A stretch of 45,336 bases of DNA from Fimenecus sp045655645 (GTDB taxonomy: Bacteria; Bacillota; Clostridia; Oscillospirales; Acutalibacteraceae), in the NCBI GenBank assembly GCA_045655645.1, contig JAZOPS010000032.1, positions 1-45,336 of the forward strand. Direction: 5' to 3'. Position 1 is the first letter of the stretch, and each line of letters begins with the position of its first letter. Positions 1 to 8,539 of this stretch are shown piece by piece. The translations under genes and the position numbers were made by a program. Below the pieces are notes generated by a model. That model ran no database searches. It had not been told where the DNA came from and was given only the letters and a program-made list of their open reading frames with translations.

Positions 1-603
1 GTTCCAAACTTCGATAAATCTGTCGCATTCACAACCTACTTTACAGTCAGGACTGCCACAGCCCTTATCAGGACCACGGTCAAAATAGATTTCTGAACAA
101 GGACCACAAGGACCTGCACCGTGTTCCCAGAAGTTATCTTCCTTACCAAAACGAACCATGTGTGATGGGTCAACGCCTACTTCCTTAGTCCAGATGTCGA
201 ATGCTTCATCATCTTCAAGGTAAACGCTGACATAGAGCAATTCTTCAGGGATTTCAAGAACTTTTGTAAAGAATTCCCAAGCCCATGCTGTTGCTTCGTG
301 TTTAAAATAATCACCGAATGAGAAGTTACCGAGCATCTCGAAATATGTTCCGTGACGAGCAGTTTTACCAACATTCTCAATATCAGGTGTACGGATACAT
401 TTCTGGCAGGTTGTAACACGGTTTTTTGGAGGTGTTACCTCACCTGTAAAATATTTCTTCATTGGTGTCATACCTGCATTGATAAGCAAAATGCTCTTGT
501 CACCCTGAGGTACAAGTGAGAAACTTGGAAGACGCAAATGGTCTTTGCTCTCAAAAAACGCAAGGTATTTTTCTCTTAATTCATTAAGACCTGTCCATTT
601 CAT
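1..603 (-). CDS. alaS: Alanyl-tRNA synthetase, N-terminal part (partial)
   Basis: The reverse strand encodes 201 codons from an ATG at 603 and stays open to the window edge, so only the N-terminal quarter of the enzyme (normally about 870 residues) is present. It charges tRNA-Ala with alanine in the cytoplasm. The start MKWTGLNELREKYLAFF, the NAGMTP segment, CxxCIRTPDIENVGKTARH and the GPCGPCSEIYFDRG motif are hallmarks of the class II AlaRS catalytic core. A GGAG ribosome site lies before the ATG, and a promoter with consensus boxes lies upstream (640-669). The gene is divergent from the sensor kinase on the right. No T-box is seen in its short leader. Confidence 0.97.
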   Translation of the reverse strand, partial: MKWTGLNELREKYLAFFESKDHLRLPSFSLVPQGDKSILLINAGMTPMKKYFTGEVTPPKNRVTTCQKCIRTPDIENVGKTARHGTYFEMLGNFSFGDYFKHEATAWAWEFFTKVLEIPEELLYVSVYLEDDEAFDIWTKEVGVDPSHMVRFGKEDNFWEHGAGPCGPCSEIYFDRGPDKGCGSPDCKVGCECDRFIEVWN

Positions 604-639
604 ACAGACTACTCCTATTTTATAAAAATTATCCTATAA

Positions 640-669
640 ATTATACAATATACAAGAGCAAGATGTCAA
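640..669 (-). promoter_or_regulatory. Promoter of alaS
   Basis: On the reverse strand TTGACA (669-664) and TATAAT (645-640) are separated by 18 bases, giving a short leader before the alaS ATG at 603. Confidence 0.75.
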
Positions 670-690
670 TAAAATATCTTTATAAAACTA

Positions 691-719
691 TTGTTTTATG
701 ACTTCAATTCATTTATAAT
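691..719 (+). promoter_or_regulatory. Promoter of the sensor kinase / response regulator operon
   Basis: TTGTTT (691-696) and TATAAT (714-719) are 17 bases apart. Transcription would begin near 727, which rules out the longer reading frame starting at 691 and supports the TTG start at 751. Confidence 0.65.
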
Positions 720-750
720 AGATTTATATGTGAGTTCGGGGGGCGAAGTT

Positions 751-2619
751 TTGAAACATAGAAATAAAGTGAATATTATTTTCATTCTTTCAGTTTTATT
801 TATGGCTTTTTTAATATCGGTTCCTTTTTTGTGCGGAATGGTCAACAAAACCCTTTCAAATACTCCTGAAATAGTTAAAGCAGAAGCAGATTTTTCAAAT
901 GTTCGTACTGACGAAAATCGTGGTATATATCTTTCAGGTGAATGGCTTCGATTTGAAGGTCATATTGTAACTGAAAATGCTGAATTGAACGGCAGTTTTG
1001 TGCAGATTCCGCCATCTTTGTCAACTCTTTCCACAAGTTCAGAAAGTAATGGTTGCAATTGTTCATATATGATGAACATGACCGGTCTTGACCTTCGAAA
1101 CGCCATTGTTTATATTCCTAACTTTGCAGGTGTTTATCAAGTATTCGTGAATGGTGAGTTGGTGGCACAAAGTGGTTCTTTCACCGAGTCAAAAACAACA
1201 GCAAATATGGAACTTGACGCTATTCCTGTTCAGTTTGAAAGTGATAAAGAATATAATATCATTATCGAAGTTACTTGTGAATTGATGCCTGGCATTTACA
1301 TGAACCCCGTTATTGCGGATTATTCATTCACAATGCAATTTGCAGATGTGGCAAAATCAACCCGTTCATTCATTTTTGGTATTGTTTTCTTTCTTGGATT
1401 TTTCATTCTTTTCTATTCAATAAAAAATCATAACTTGTTCTCATCGAAGTGGTTGCCACTTCTCTGTTTTTTAGTGGCGATAAGAATGATGATTTCAACA
1501 GAGGGATATACAGCTTTCAGATTTTTGTTCCCAACAATCAATTATGAACAAATCACCTTGCTTATTTGTATGTCCACTTTCATTATCAAACTTGTGTCTT
1601 TGCTTTTCTATTCTGACACACTTGATATGAAAATCGGCAAAAAGACATTTATTGCAGTTGCCTTGGGCACTGTGCTTTGCACAATAATCACAACACTTTT
1701 CCCATCAATTTTCTTTAACCCATATTATTACATCATTATTCAGGTGGCAACTTTACCATTTGACATTATTCTTATAAATCACATTGCAAACAGCGTTGTG
1801 AGAAGAGTTCCTTATTCAACTGCATATCTTTTCGGATATATCGCACTTGTATCAGGTATTATGATTGACTGTTGCTACACTAACGGACTTATCCCCTTTG
1901 CATCGTCATATTTTATGCCTGTGCTTTTCACAGTATTTATTCTTATTTTCACAACTGTTTTCTTTGATAAGATTTCCAATATTCACCAAGCGGCATTAAA
2001 GGCGGCTGAATTAGATAAAGAGCTTCACATGGCTAACACGGCTGTTATGATTTCACAAATTCAACCACACTTCCTTTACAATGCACTTAACACTATTAAA
2101 TATCTCATTAAGCGTGACCCTAAAACCGCTGAAAAAGCCGTTATTTCCTTTTCTAAATATTTAAGGGGAAATATGGACTCAATCACACAAAAAACGCCTA
2201 TCCCGTTCAGAGAAGAACTAGAGCATATTAAAAACTATTGTGACATTGAGCTTTTAAGATTTGGTGATAAAATCGAGATAATCTATGACACTGAATTTGT
2301 TGAATTTTGTGTTCCATCACTTACAATTCAACCACTTGTTGAAAATGCAATCAAGCACGGCGTTACAAAAAAAGCCGAGGGTGGCACAGTTAAACTTTCA
2401 ACAAGACTTTTAGATGATTACTATTATGTGATAATCGAAGATGACGGAATTGGCTTTGACCCACAAAACCCCGATTATACACCTGATGATAACCACGCTC
2501 ATGTGGGAATACAAAATGTTACTAACCGACTTAAGACAATGGTAAATGCACAAATTGTAATTGATAGTCAAATAGATGTTGGCACAAAAATCACCATTAA
2601 AATTCCGAAAGGAGAATAA
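751..2619 (+). CDS. Sensor histidine kinase, LytS/YesM type with 7TM sensor region
   Basis: Membrane sensor kinase of about 622 residues. A first transmembrane helix (about residues 8-30) leads to an extracellular jelly-roll-like domain (about 30-205). A block of hydrophobic helices resembling 7TMR-DISM modules follows, then a cytoplasmic His_kinase domain with QIQPHFLYNALNT (phospho-His near residue 440) and a GHKL ATPase with LVENAIKHG (about 529) and DDGIGF. I place the start at TTG 751 because a G-rich ribosome site (737-742) precedes it; the frame extends upstream to 691, but that stretch overlaps the promoter. The response regulator follows after 3 bases. The ligand is unknown. The extracellular fold is often linked to carbohydrate sensing, but that is only family-level inference. 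Confidence 0.85.
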   Translation: MKHRNKVNIIFILSVLFMAFLISVPFLCGMVNKTLSNTPEIVKAEADFSNVRTDENRGIYLSGEWLRFEGHIVTENAELNGSFVQIPPSLSTLSTSSESNGCNCSYMMNMTGLDLRNAIVYIPNFAGVYQVFVNGELVAQSGSFTESKTTANMELDAIPVQFESDKEYNIIIEVTCELMPGIYMNPVIADYSFTMQFADVAKSTRSFIFGIVFFLGFFILFYSIKNHNLFSSKWLPLLCFLVAIRMMISTEGYTAFRFLFPTINYEQITLLICMSTFIIKLVSLLFYSDTLDMKIGKKTFIAVALGTVLCTIITTLFPSIFFNPYYYIIIQVATLPFDIILINHIANSVVRRVPYSTAYLFGYIALVSGIMIDCCYTNGLIPFASSYFMPVLFTVFILIFTTVFFDKISNIHQAALKAAELDKELHMANTAVMISQIQPHFLYNALNTIKYLIKRDPKTAEKAVISFSKYLRGNMDSITQKTPIPFREELEHIKNYCDIELLRFGDKIEIIYDTEFVEFCVPSLTIQPLVENAIKHGVTKKAEGGTVKLSTRLLDDYYYVIIEDDGIGFDPQNPDYTPDDNHAHVGIQNVTNRLKTMVNAQIVIDSQIDVGTKITIKIPKGE

Positions 2620-2622
2620 AAA

Positions 2623-3435
2623 ATGCGCGTAATGATTGTTGACGACGAAAGAATGGCGACGGAAGAACTTTATGACATCTGCGTTTCGCATCATCTCATA
2701 AACGAAGCCGTTACTTTTGATAACCCTGCTGACGCATTGGTTTTTATTGCACAAAACTCAGATGTTGACATTGCTTTTCTCGATATTGAGATGCCAATTA
2801 TGACAGGTCTTGACTTGGCAAAACGCATTAACACCTTAAGCAGCGAAACAAAAATTGTATTTGTCACAGGTTTTAAAGAATATGCCTATGATGCATATCA
2901 GGTAAACGCTATCGGCTACATCTTAAAGCCCTATGATGACGACGCAGTTTTTGCAGAAATTGAAAAAGCACAGCGTATGTCTGCTACAATACCAAAGAAA
3001 GAAGTTACCGTTAAAACTTTTGGATATTTTGATATTTTCGTCAACAATAAGCCTGTTTACTTTTCAAGTGCAAAGGCAAAAGAATTTATGGCTTTGCTTG
3101 TTGACCGTCAGGGCGGCGCTGTGAGTACCGAACAAGCAGTCAGTGCATTGTGGCCTAACAGAGAATATGACGAAACTGTGCAATCTCTTTTTAGAAAGAT
3201 GCTTAAAAGTCTTCGTCAATCACTTTCAGATGCAGGAATTTCTGATATTTTTGTTGATGTGAGAAATCAGAGAAGCATTGATGTTTCAAAATTCTCTTGC
3301 GATTATTATAAATTCATTGAAAACCCAAGAGAGAATGTTGACACATTCCACGGCGAATATATGACAGGCTATACTTTCGCAAAACCCACAGCAATTAAAA
3401 TCCGAAACAAGTTTTATGAGATAAAAGGAATATAA
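2623..3435 (+). CDS. Response regulator with SARP-like winged-helix output domain
   Basis: Partner of the kinase directly upstream. Residues 1-120 form a CheY-like receiver with the acidic pair D7-D8, phospho-acceptor D54 in AFLDIEMP and conserved lysine K102 in ILKPYD. Residues 125-270 look like an OmpR/SARP winged helix followed by a short BTAD-like tail (KAKEFMALLVDR, then QSLFRKMLKSLRQSL), not the LytTR domain usually paired with LytS-type kinases. It probably activates or represses transcription when phosphorylated; targets cannot be told from the window. A hairpin terminator follows at 3452. Confidence 0.85.
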   Translation: MRVMIVDDERMATEELYDICVSHHLINEAVTFDNPADALVFIAQNSDVDIAFLDIEMPIMTGLDLAKRINTLSSETKIVFVTGFKEYAYDAYQVNAIGYILKPYDDDAVFAEIEKAQRMSATIPKKEVTVKTFGYFDIFVNNKPVYFSSAKAKEFMALLVDRQGGAVSTEQAVSALWPNREYDETVQSLFRKMLKSLRQSLSDAGISDIFVDVRNQRSIDVSKFSCDYYKFIENPRENVDTFHGEYMTGYTFAKPTAIKIRNKFYEIKGI

Positions 3436-3451
3436 AAAACAATATAAATAA

Positions 3452-3489
3452 AACCCCACTCTCAATCGAGAATGGGGTTAATTTTTTTA
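3452..3489 (+). terminator. Intrinsic terminator after the two-component operon
   Basis: AACCCCA...TGGGGTT stem (with an extra TCTC/GAGA pairing inside) and a four-base loop, followed by a run of seven T. The reverse strand also has a T-rich tail after the stem, so it may end fhs transcription too. Confidence 0.8.
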
Positions 3490-3539
3490 TCATTTTATTA
3501 AATAATGTGTTAAACAGAAATGTTTTTTCTTTTTGAGCA

Positions 3540-3630
3540 GATTTTTCGTTAGGCAAGGCGCGACATCGAAGGAATATGTGGATATTTCGAGATGGCGCAA
3601 CGCAGTATCACGGAAAATATGCCAAAAAGA
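3540..3630. repeat. Possible dispersed imperfect-palindrome element downstream of fhs
   Basis: A GC-richer patch between the two-component terminator and the fhs stop codon. The segments GCGCGACATCGA and TCGAGATGGCGC face each other as an imperfect inverted repeat around an AT-rich centre. It has no ribosome site or convincing reading frame and its composition differs from the flanks. It resembles an intergenic repeat unit, but only one copy is visible here, so this stays tentative. Confidence 0.35.
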
Positions 3631-5301
3631 TTAGAACAAGCCGTCGATTTTGCCGTCAGCATCTACATCAATTTTATATGCTGCTGGAACTTTTGGAAGT
3701 CCTGGCATTGTCATAATGTCACCTGTAAGACAAACGATGAAACCTGCACCTGCGCTGAGCTTAACTTCACGAACTGTCATCATAAAGTTTTCAGGTTTGC
3801 CAAGCTTTGTTGGGTCGTCTGAAAGTGAATACTGAGTTTTAGCAACACAGATTGGAAGCTTATCTTTACCAAGTGCTTCAATATCTTTAATTGCTTTTTC
3901 TGCAGCTGCTGTAAAGATTACGCCGTCTGCACGGTAAATTTCTTTTGCGATTGTGTTGAGTTTTTCTTTAATTGGAAGTTTCTCGTCATAAAGTGGTGCA
4001 AAGTCTGCTTTGCCTTCATCGATAACTGCGCAAACTTTTTCTGCAAGGTCCATACCACCTTCGCCACCTTTAGCGAACACTTCAGCAAGAGAAACAGGCA
4101 CTTGCATTTCTTCACAGAATTCTTTGATATATGCTACTTCAGCATCAGTATCTGTGTGGAATTTATTGATAGCAACAACAACAGGCACATTGTATTTTCT
4201 CATATTTTCGATATGAGTTTTAAGATTTACGATACCTGCTTTAAGTGCTTCTACATTTTCGTCCTGTAAATCAGCGCGAGCAACGCCACCATTATATTTA
4301 AGAGCACGGATTGTTGCAACAACTACGATACATTCAGGTTTAAGACCTGCATAACGGCACTTGATATCAAGGAATTTTTCTGCACCAAGGTCTGCGCCGA
4401 AGCCTGCTTCTGTGATACAGTAATCAGCAAGTTTAAGAGCGAGTTTTGTAGCAGTAACTGAGTTACAACCGTGAGCGATATTTGCGAAAGGTCCACCATG
4501 CATAATAGCAGGTGTGTTTTCAAGTGTCTGCACAAGGTTTGGTTTGATGGCATCTTTCAAAAGTGCTGCCATAGAGCCAACTGCATTCAAATCTTTTGCA
4601 TAAACAGGCTCGTTATCAAGAGTATAAGCAACAAGAATGTTACCAAGTCTTTCTTTAAGGTCAAGGATATCTGTTGCAAGGCAAAGAATAGCCATAATTT
4701 CACTTGCAACTGTAATCATAAATCCGTCTTCTCTTGGCACACCGTTAACTTTGCCACCAAGACCAACGATTACATTACGAAGAGCACGGTCATTCATATC
4801 AAGACAACGCTTGAAGAGAATTCTTCTCTGGTCAATTCTTAAATCGTTACCCTGTTGCATGTGATTGTCGATAATTGCGCAAAGAAGGTTGTTTGCAGCA
4901 GTAATTGCGTGCATATCACCTGTAAAGTGCAAGTTAATGTCTTCCATAGGAATAACCTGTGAATATCCACCACCTGCAGCGCCACCTTTAACACCGAAAA
5001 CTGGTCCCATTGATGGCTCACGAAGTGCGATACAAGCATTTTTGCCGATTTTGTTCATTGCCTGACCAAGACCAACTGTGATTGTTGTTTTACCCTCACC
5101 TGCAGGTGTTGGGTTAATAGCAGTAACAAGAATGAGTTTTCCGTTTTCTCTGTCAGCATATTTCTTGTTAAGAGAAAGTGGAAGCTTCGCCTTGTATTTG
5201 CCATACATTTCAAGGTCGTCAGCGTCAATGTTGAGTTTTTTTGCGATTTCCACGATTGGTAAGCAAGGTGTTTGTTGTGCGATTTGGATGTCTGAAAGCA
5301 T
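3631..5301 (-). CDS. fhs: Formate--tetrahydrofolate ligase
   Basis: Joins formate to tetrahydrofolate using ATP, giving 10-formyl-THF for purine synthesis and other one-carbon reactions. At 556 residues it has the family's full length. The ATP-binding loop TPAGEGKTT sits at about 65-73, and GGGYSQVIPMEDINLHFTGD and the C-terminal MPGLPKVPAAYKIDVD match the family. It lies 19 bases downstream of pflA, with GGGGG as ribosome site, in the same orientation as pflB-pflA. The operon thus makes formate (PflB) and consumes it (Fhs), and both would be governed by the ZTP riboswitch upstream of pflB. Confidence 0.97.
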   Translation of the reverse strand: MLSDIQIAQQTPCLPIVEIAKKLNIDADDLEMYGKYKAKLPLSLNKKYADRENGKLILVTAINPTPAGEGKTTITVGLGQAMNKIGKNACIALREPSMGPVFGVKGGAAGGGYSQVIPMEDINLHFTGDMHAITAANNLLCAIIDNHMQQGNDLRIDQRRILFKRCLDMNDRALRNVIVGLGGKVNGVPREDGFMITVASEIMAILCLATDILDLKERLGNILVAYTLDNEPVYAKDLNAVGSMAALLKDAIKPNLVQTLENTPAIMHGGPFANIAHGCNSVTATKLALKLADYCITEAGFGADLGAEKFLDIKCRYAGLKPECIVVVATIRALKYNGGVARADLQDENVEALKAGIVNLKTHIENMRKYNVPVVVAINKFHTDTDAEVAYIKEFCEEMQVPVSLAEVFAKGGEGGMDLAEKVCAVIDEGKADFAPLYDEKLPIKEKLNTIAKEIYRADGVIFTAAAEKAIKDIEALGKDKLPICVAKTQYSLSDDPTKLGKPENFMMTVREVKLSAGAGFIVCLTGDIMTMPGLPKVPAAYKIDVDADGKIDGLF

Positions 5302-5320
5302 AATAATTTTCCCCCTGAAT

Positions 5321-6022
5321 TTATTTCAGTAATTGATTTAACTTATTCATCATTTCCTTTGTTGGTGTGGGAATGTGCTCAAAAGGAAACTCAATTTTCA
5401 TATTTTCATATTTAGTCTGACAAATTTTTTTGAAAGGTAAAAGCTCAACCTTATCAACGCAAGAATGGTTTTCAACGATTTCGTTGAGTTTTTGAATATT
5501 ATTCTCGTTATCGTTGAGCGTTGGAACAATCACTTGTCTTATTGTTGTCGGAATTTTCTGCTCATTTAAATAATACAAGAAATTCATTGGTTTTTCAAGT
5601 GAGCAACCAACATTTTCTAAATACAAATCATTTTCTGTATATTTGATGTCAAGTAACACTCTGTCAGTTTCTGTAAGCAACTTTTTGATATTGTCGTTTA
5701 AGATGCTACCCGAAGTGTCAAGGCAAGTGTTTATGCCATTCTCATGACAGAATTTAAAGATTTCATAACAGAATTCGGGTTGTAAAAGTGGCTCACCACC
5801 TGAAATGGTAACCCCACCCTTTTCCCCGAAATATTCTTTATAATGCAAAGCCTTTTCTACGATTTCTTCGGGTGTGAATTGCTTTTCGCTTTGTCTATCC
5901 CAAGTGTCAGGATTATGACAACATTTGCAACGAAGATTGCAGCCTTGAAGAAACACTACAAAGCGCAAACCCGGACCGTCAAGAGTGCCAAGACTTTGAA
6001 TTGAATGAACCTGACCTGTCAT
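5321..6022 (-). CDS. pflA: Pyruvate formate-lyase activating enzyme (radical SAM)
   Basis: Generates the glycyl radical on PflB by reductive cleavage of S-adenosylmethionine at a [4Fe-4S] cluster. The cluster motif is C28-x3-C32-x2-C35 in QGCNLRCKCCHNPDTW, and GGEPLLQPEF follows as the SAM-binding GGE motif. About 233 residues, normal for PflA. I prefer the ATG at 6022 (start MTGQVHS, 10 bases after GAGG) over the in-frame GTG at 6028, which lies too close to the ribosome site. The start overlaps the pflB stop region, so the two genes are translationally coupled. Confidence 0.95.
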   Translation of the reverse strand: MTGQVHSIQSLGTLDGPGLRFVVFLQGCNLRCKCCHNPDTWDRQSEKQFTPEEIVEKALHYKEYFGEKGGVTISGGEPLLQPEFCYEIFKFCHENGINTCLDTSGSILNDNIKKLLTETDRVLLDIKYTENDLYLENVGCSLEKPMNFLYYLNEQKIPTTIRQVIVPTLNDNENNIQKLNEIVENHSCVDKVELLPFKKICQTKYENMKIEFPFEHIPTPTKEMMNKLNQLLK

Positions 6023-6024
6023 AA

Positions 6025-8250
6025 TCACATTGCCTCGTGGAATGTTCTGCTGATAACTTCTCTCTGTTGTGCCTTTGAGAGCTTATTGAAGTTAACTGCA
6101 TAACCTGAAACACGAATTGTAAGGTTAGGATATTTTTCAGGATTCTCATAAGCATCCATAAGTGTTTCACGATTAAGCACATTGACATTGATATGGTGTG
6201 CTTTCTTTGCGAAATAGCCATCAAGGATAGCAACAAGATTATTAACTCTTTCGTCGTCATCACGACCCAATGCTTCAGGTGTGATTGAGAATGTATTTGA
6301 AATACCGTCACGGCAGTCGTCATAACTAATTTTTGCAACAGAGTTAAGTGATGCCAAAGCACCATTTTCTTCACGGTTATGCATTGGGTTAGCACCTGGT
6401 GCAAATGCTTCTGCATTCTTTCTGCCGTCAGGTGTTGCACCTGTATTTTTGCCATACATAACATTTGATGTGATTGTGAGTACAGAAAGAGTATGAATCG
6501 CTTCTCTGTAAGTTGGTGTCTGACGAAGCGCAGTAATCATTCTGTGAGCCATATCTTTTGCGATAAGGTCAACGCGGTCATCATCATTACCATATTTAGG
6601 GAATTCCCCTGTTGTTTCGAAATCAGTTACGAATCCGTTTTCGTCTTTGATTGTTTCAACATTAGCAAATTTTATAGCGCTCAAAGAGTCTGCAACAACT
6701 GAAAGACCTGCAATACCGAAAGCCATAAAACGCTCAACAGAGGTGTCGTGAAGTGCCATCTGTGTTTTTTCATAAGCATATTTATCGTGCATATAGTGAA
6801 TGACATTCATTGTGTTAACATACAAATGACTAAGCCATTCAATATACACCTGAAAACGCTCTAAAACCTTTTCAAAATCAAGAGTATCCATAACAGGCAT
6901 CTGTGGACCGATGTGCATCTGACTTGTTGTGTCATAACCACCATTGATTGCGATAAGCAAGAGCTTTGCAAGGTTGCAACGAGCACCAAAGAACTGCATC
7001 TGCTTGCCAACTTTCATTGCAGAAACGCAACAAGCAATAGCATAATCATCACCATAAACCGGTCTCATAATATCGTCGTTTTCATATTGAATTGAGTCTG
7101 TATCTTTTGAAACCTTTGCACAGAACTTTTTGAAATTCTCTGGCAAAGCATTTGACCACAAGATTGTAAGGTTTGGTTCAGGTGATGAACCGAGAGTATA
7201 AAGAGTGTTGAGCACGCGGAAGCTGTTCTTTGTAACAAGAGTTCTGCCGTCAAGACCCTGTCCACCAACTGCTTCGGTAATCCACATTGGGTCGCCACCA
7301 AAAAGTTCGTTATATTCAGGTGTGCGAAGATGACGAGCCATTCGAAGTTTCATAACGAAATCGTCCATAAGCTCTTGTGCTCCGCTTTCAGTAAGCTCAC
7401 CATTTTGAATATCTCTTTCAATATAAATATCAAAGAATGTGCTAACACGACCTAATGACATTGCAGCACCATTCTGCTCTTTGATTGCACCAAGATAAGC
7501 AAAATATGTCCATTGAATTGCTTCACGAGCATTCTTTGCAGGCCCGCTTATATCATAGCCATACATTGCAGCCATTTCTTTGAGATAGCCCAAGAAAGTA
7601 ATCTGTTGGAAAAGCTCTTCAGATAAACGGATATCTTCTGTTTTCAAAGTACCCTGTGCACGAAGTGTCTTATCTTTTTTCTTTTCTTCAATAAGACGGT
7701 CAACACCATAGAGTGCAACTCGACGATAGTCACCGATAATTCGACCACGACCATAAGCATCAGGAAGGCCTGTAATTACATGGCATTTACGAGCAGCACG
7801 CATTTCGTCAGTATAAGCACGAAAAACACCATCATTATGAGTTGTTCTAAACTTAAACTCTTCTTCAACCTTCTCGCTGAGTTTATAACCATAAGCTTCA
7901 CAAGCCTGACGCACCATTCTCATACCACCGAATGGGTTAACGCCACGCTTTAAAGGACGGTTTGTTTGAAGTCCTACAATGATTTCTTTTTCTTTATCAA
8001 GATAACCCGGTGAATAGCTTGTAAGTGAAGATACGGTTGCTGTGTCAATATCAAGCACACCGCCATATTGTCTTTCTAACTTGAAAAGTTCATTGAGCTT
8101 ATTCATAAGGTCAGTTGTACGCTCAGTTGCACCTGCAAGGAATGAGTCGTCACCTGTGTATTCTTTGTAGTTTTGTTGAATGAAATCGCGGACATTGATT
8201 TCATCTTGCCATACGCCTTTTTTAAATCCGTTCCAGTTGATATGTTCCAT
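6025..8250 (-). CDS. pflB: Formate acetyltransferase (pyruvate formate-lyase)
   Basis: Converts pyruvate and CoA to acetyl-CoA and formate under anaerobic conditions by a glycyl-radical mechanism. It is 741 residues long, close to the family's usual 750-760. The catalytic cysteine pair is C407-C408 (ACCVSAMKVG) and the radical glycine is near residue 716 in RVSGYAVNF. A strong GGAGGAAG ribosome site precedes the ATG. It is the first gene of pflB-pflA-fhs and is preceded by a promoter, a ZTP riboswitch and a terminator hairpin. Confidence 0.97.
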   Translation of the reverse strand: MEHINWNGFKKGVWQDEINVRDFIQQNYKEYTGDDSFLAGATERTTDLMNKLNELFKLERQYGGVLDIDTATVSSLTSYSPGYLDKEKEIIVGLQTNRPLKRGVNPFGGMRMVRQACEAYGYKLSEKVEEEFKFRTTHNDGVFRAYTDEMRAARKCHVITGLPDAYGRGRIIGDYRRVALYGVDRLIEEKKKDKTLRAQGTLKTEDIRLSEELFQQITFLGYLKEMAAMYGYDISGPAKNAREAIQWTYFAYLGAIKEQNGAAMSLGRVSTFFDIYIERDIQNGELTESGAQELMDDFVMKLRMARHLRTPEYNELFGGDPMWITEAVGGQGLDGRTLVTKNSFRVLNTLYTLGSSPEPNLTILWSNALPENFKKFCAKVSKDTDSIQYENDDIMRPVYGDDYAIACCVSAMKVGKQMQFFGARCNLAKLLLIAINGGYDTTSQMHIGPQMPVMDTLDFEKVLERFQVYIEWLSHLYVNTMNVIHYMHDKYAYEKTQMALHDTSVERFMAFGIAGLSVVADSLSAIKFANVETIKDENGFVTDFETTGEFPKYGNDDDRVDLIAKDMAHRMITALRQTPTYREAIHTLSVLTITSNVMYGKNTGATPDGRKNAEAFAPGANPMHNREENGALASLNSVAKISYDDCRDGISNTFSITPEALGRDDDERVNNLVAILDGYFAKKAHHINVNVLNRETLMDAYENPEKYPNLTIRVSGYAVNFNKLSKAQQREVISRTFHEAM

Positions 8251-8280
8251 TATACTTCCTCCAATTCAGTTGAATTGCCG

Positions 8281-8328
8281 TGAAAATAAAAAATGGGCTA
8301 ATTCAACTTTTAAAAAATTGAATTGCCC
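8281..8328 (-). terminator. Riboswitch-controlled terminator before pflB
   Basis: On the reverse strand GGGCAATTCAA pairs with TTGAATTAGCCC (one bulge) and is followed by an uninterrupted TTTTTT tract. The first four bases belong to the ZTP aptamer, so the hairpin and the folded aptamer exclude each other. Confidence 0.85.
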
Positions 8329-8403
8329 AGACGGTCGGCTATTATAAGATATTTTACATTCCCCCGTGGTAACCCACGAAATCCGTCAGTCATGTAAAAT
8401 TAC
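8281..8403 (-). promoter_or_regulatory. ZTP riboswitch ('pfl' motif) with expression platform
   Basis: The reverse-strand leader of pflB contains the conserved pieces of the pfl/ZTP RNA in order: GACTGACGG, GTGGGTTACCACGGGGGA (a hairpin followed by the GGGG stretch), a short linker, then AGCCGACCGTCTGGGCA. Known ZTP riboswitches bind ZTP/ZMP, signals of 10-formyl-THF shortage, and turn genes on. The 3' GGGC of the aptamer is also the 5' base of the terminator stem (8295-8328). Ligand binding would thus compete with termination, the usual design. Control of pfl and fhs fits the family exactly. Confidence 0.93.
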
Positions 8404-8409
8404 AATAAT

Positions 8410-8438
8410 ATTATAACTTGCACACCCTTAAAAGTCAA
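8410..8438 (-). promoter_or_regulatory. Promoter of the pflB-pflA-fhs operon
   Basis: TTGACT (8438-8433) and TATAAT (8415-8410) with an exact 17-base spacer on the reverse strand. The predicted start near 8403 lies just before the ZTP aptamer. Confidence 0.85.
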
Positions 8439-8496
8439 GTTTTGCACCAGACAGATTTTGAGTATATTCTTCCCTTTTATTTTGGCTTTTTTGCAC

Positions 8497-8530
8497 AAAA
8501 AAACAGTGTGTTAGAGAATATAACACACTG
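8497..8530 (-). terminator. Terminator after the leucine-unit operon
   Basis: Perfect 10-bp stem CAGTGTGTTA/TAACACACTG with a seven-base loop, followed on the reverse strand by TTTTTTT. It ends the leuA-like / TIM-barrel-synthetase transcript. Confidence 0.85.
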
Positions 8531-8539
8531 CATAAAATT

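Noticed and set aside
691..750. N-terminal extension of the sensor kinase frame
   Set aside because: It covers the -35 and -10 boxes of the gene's own promoter; TTG 751 has a G-rich ribosome site.
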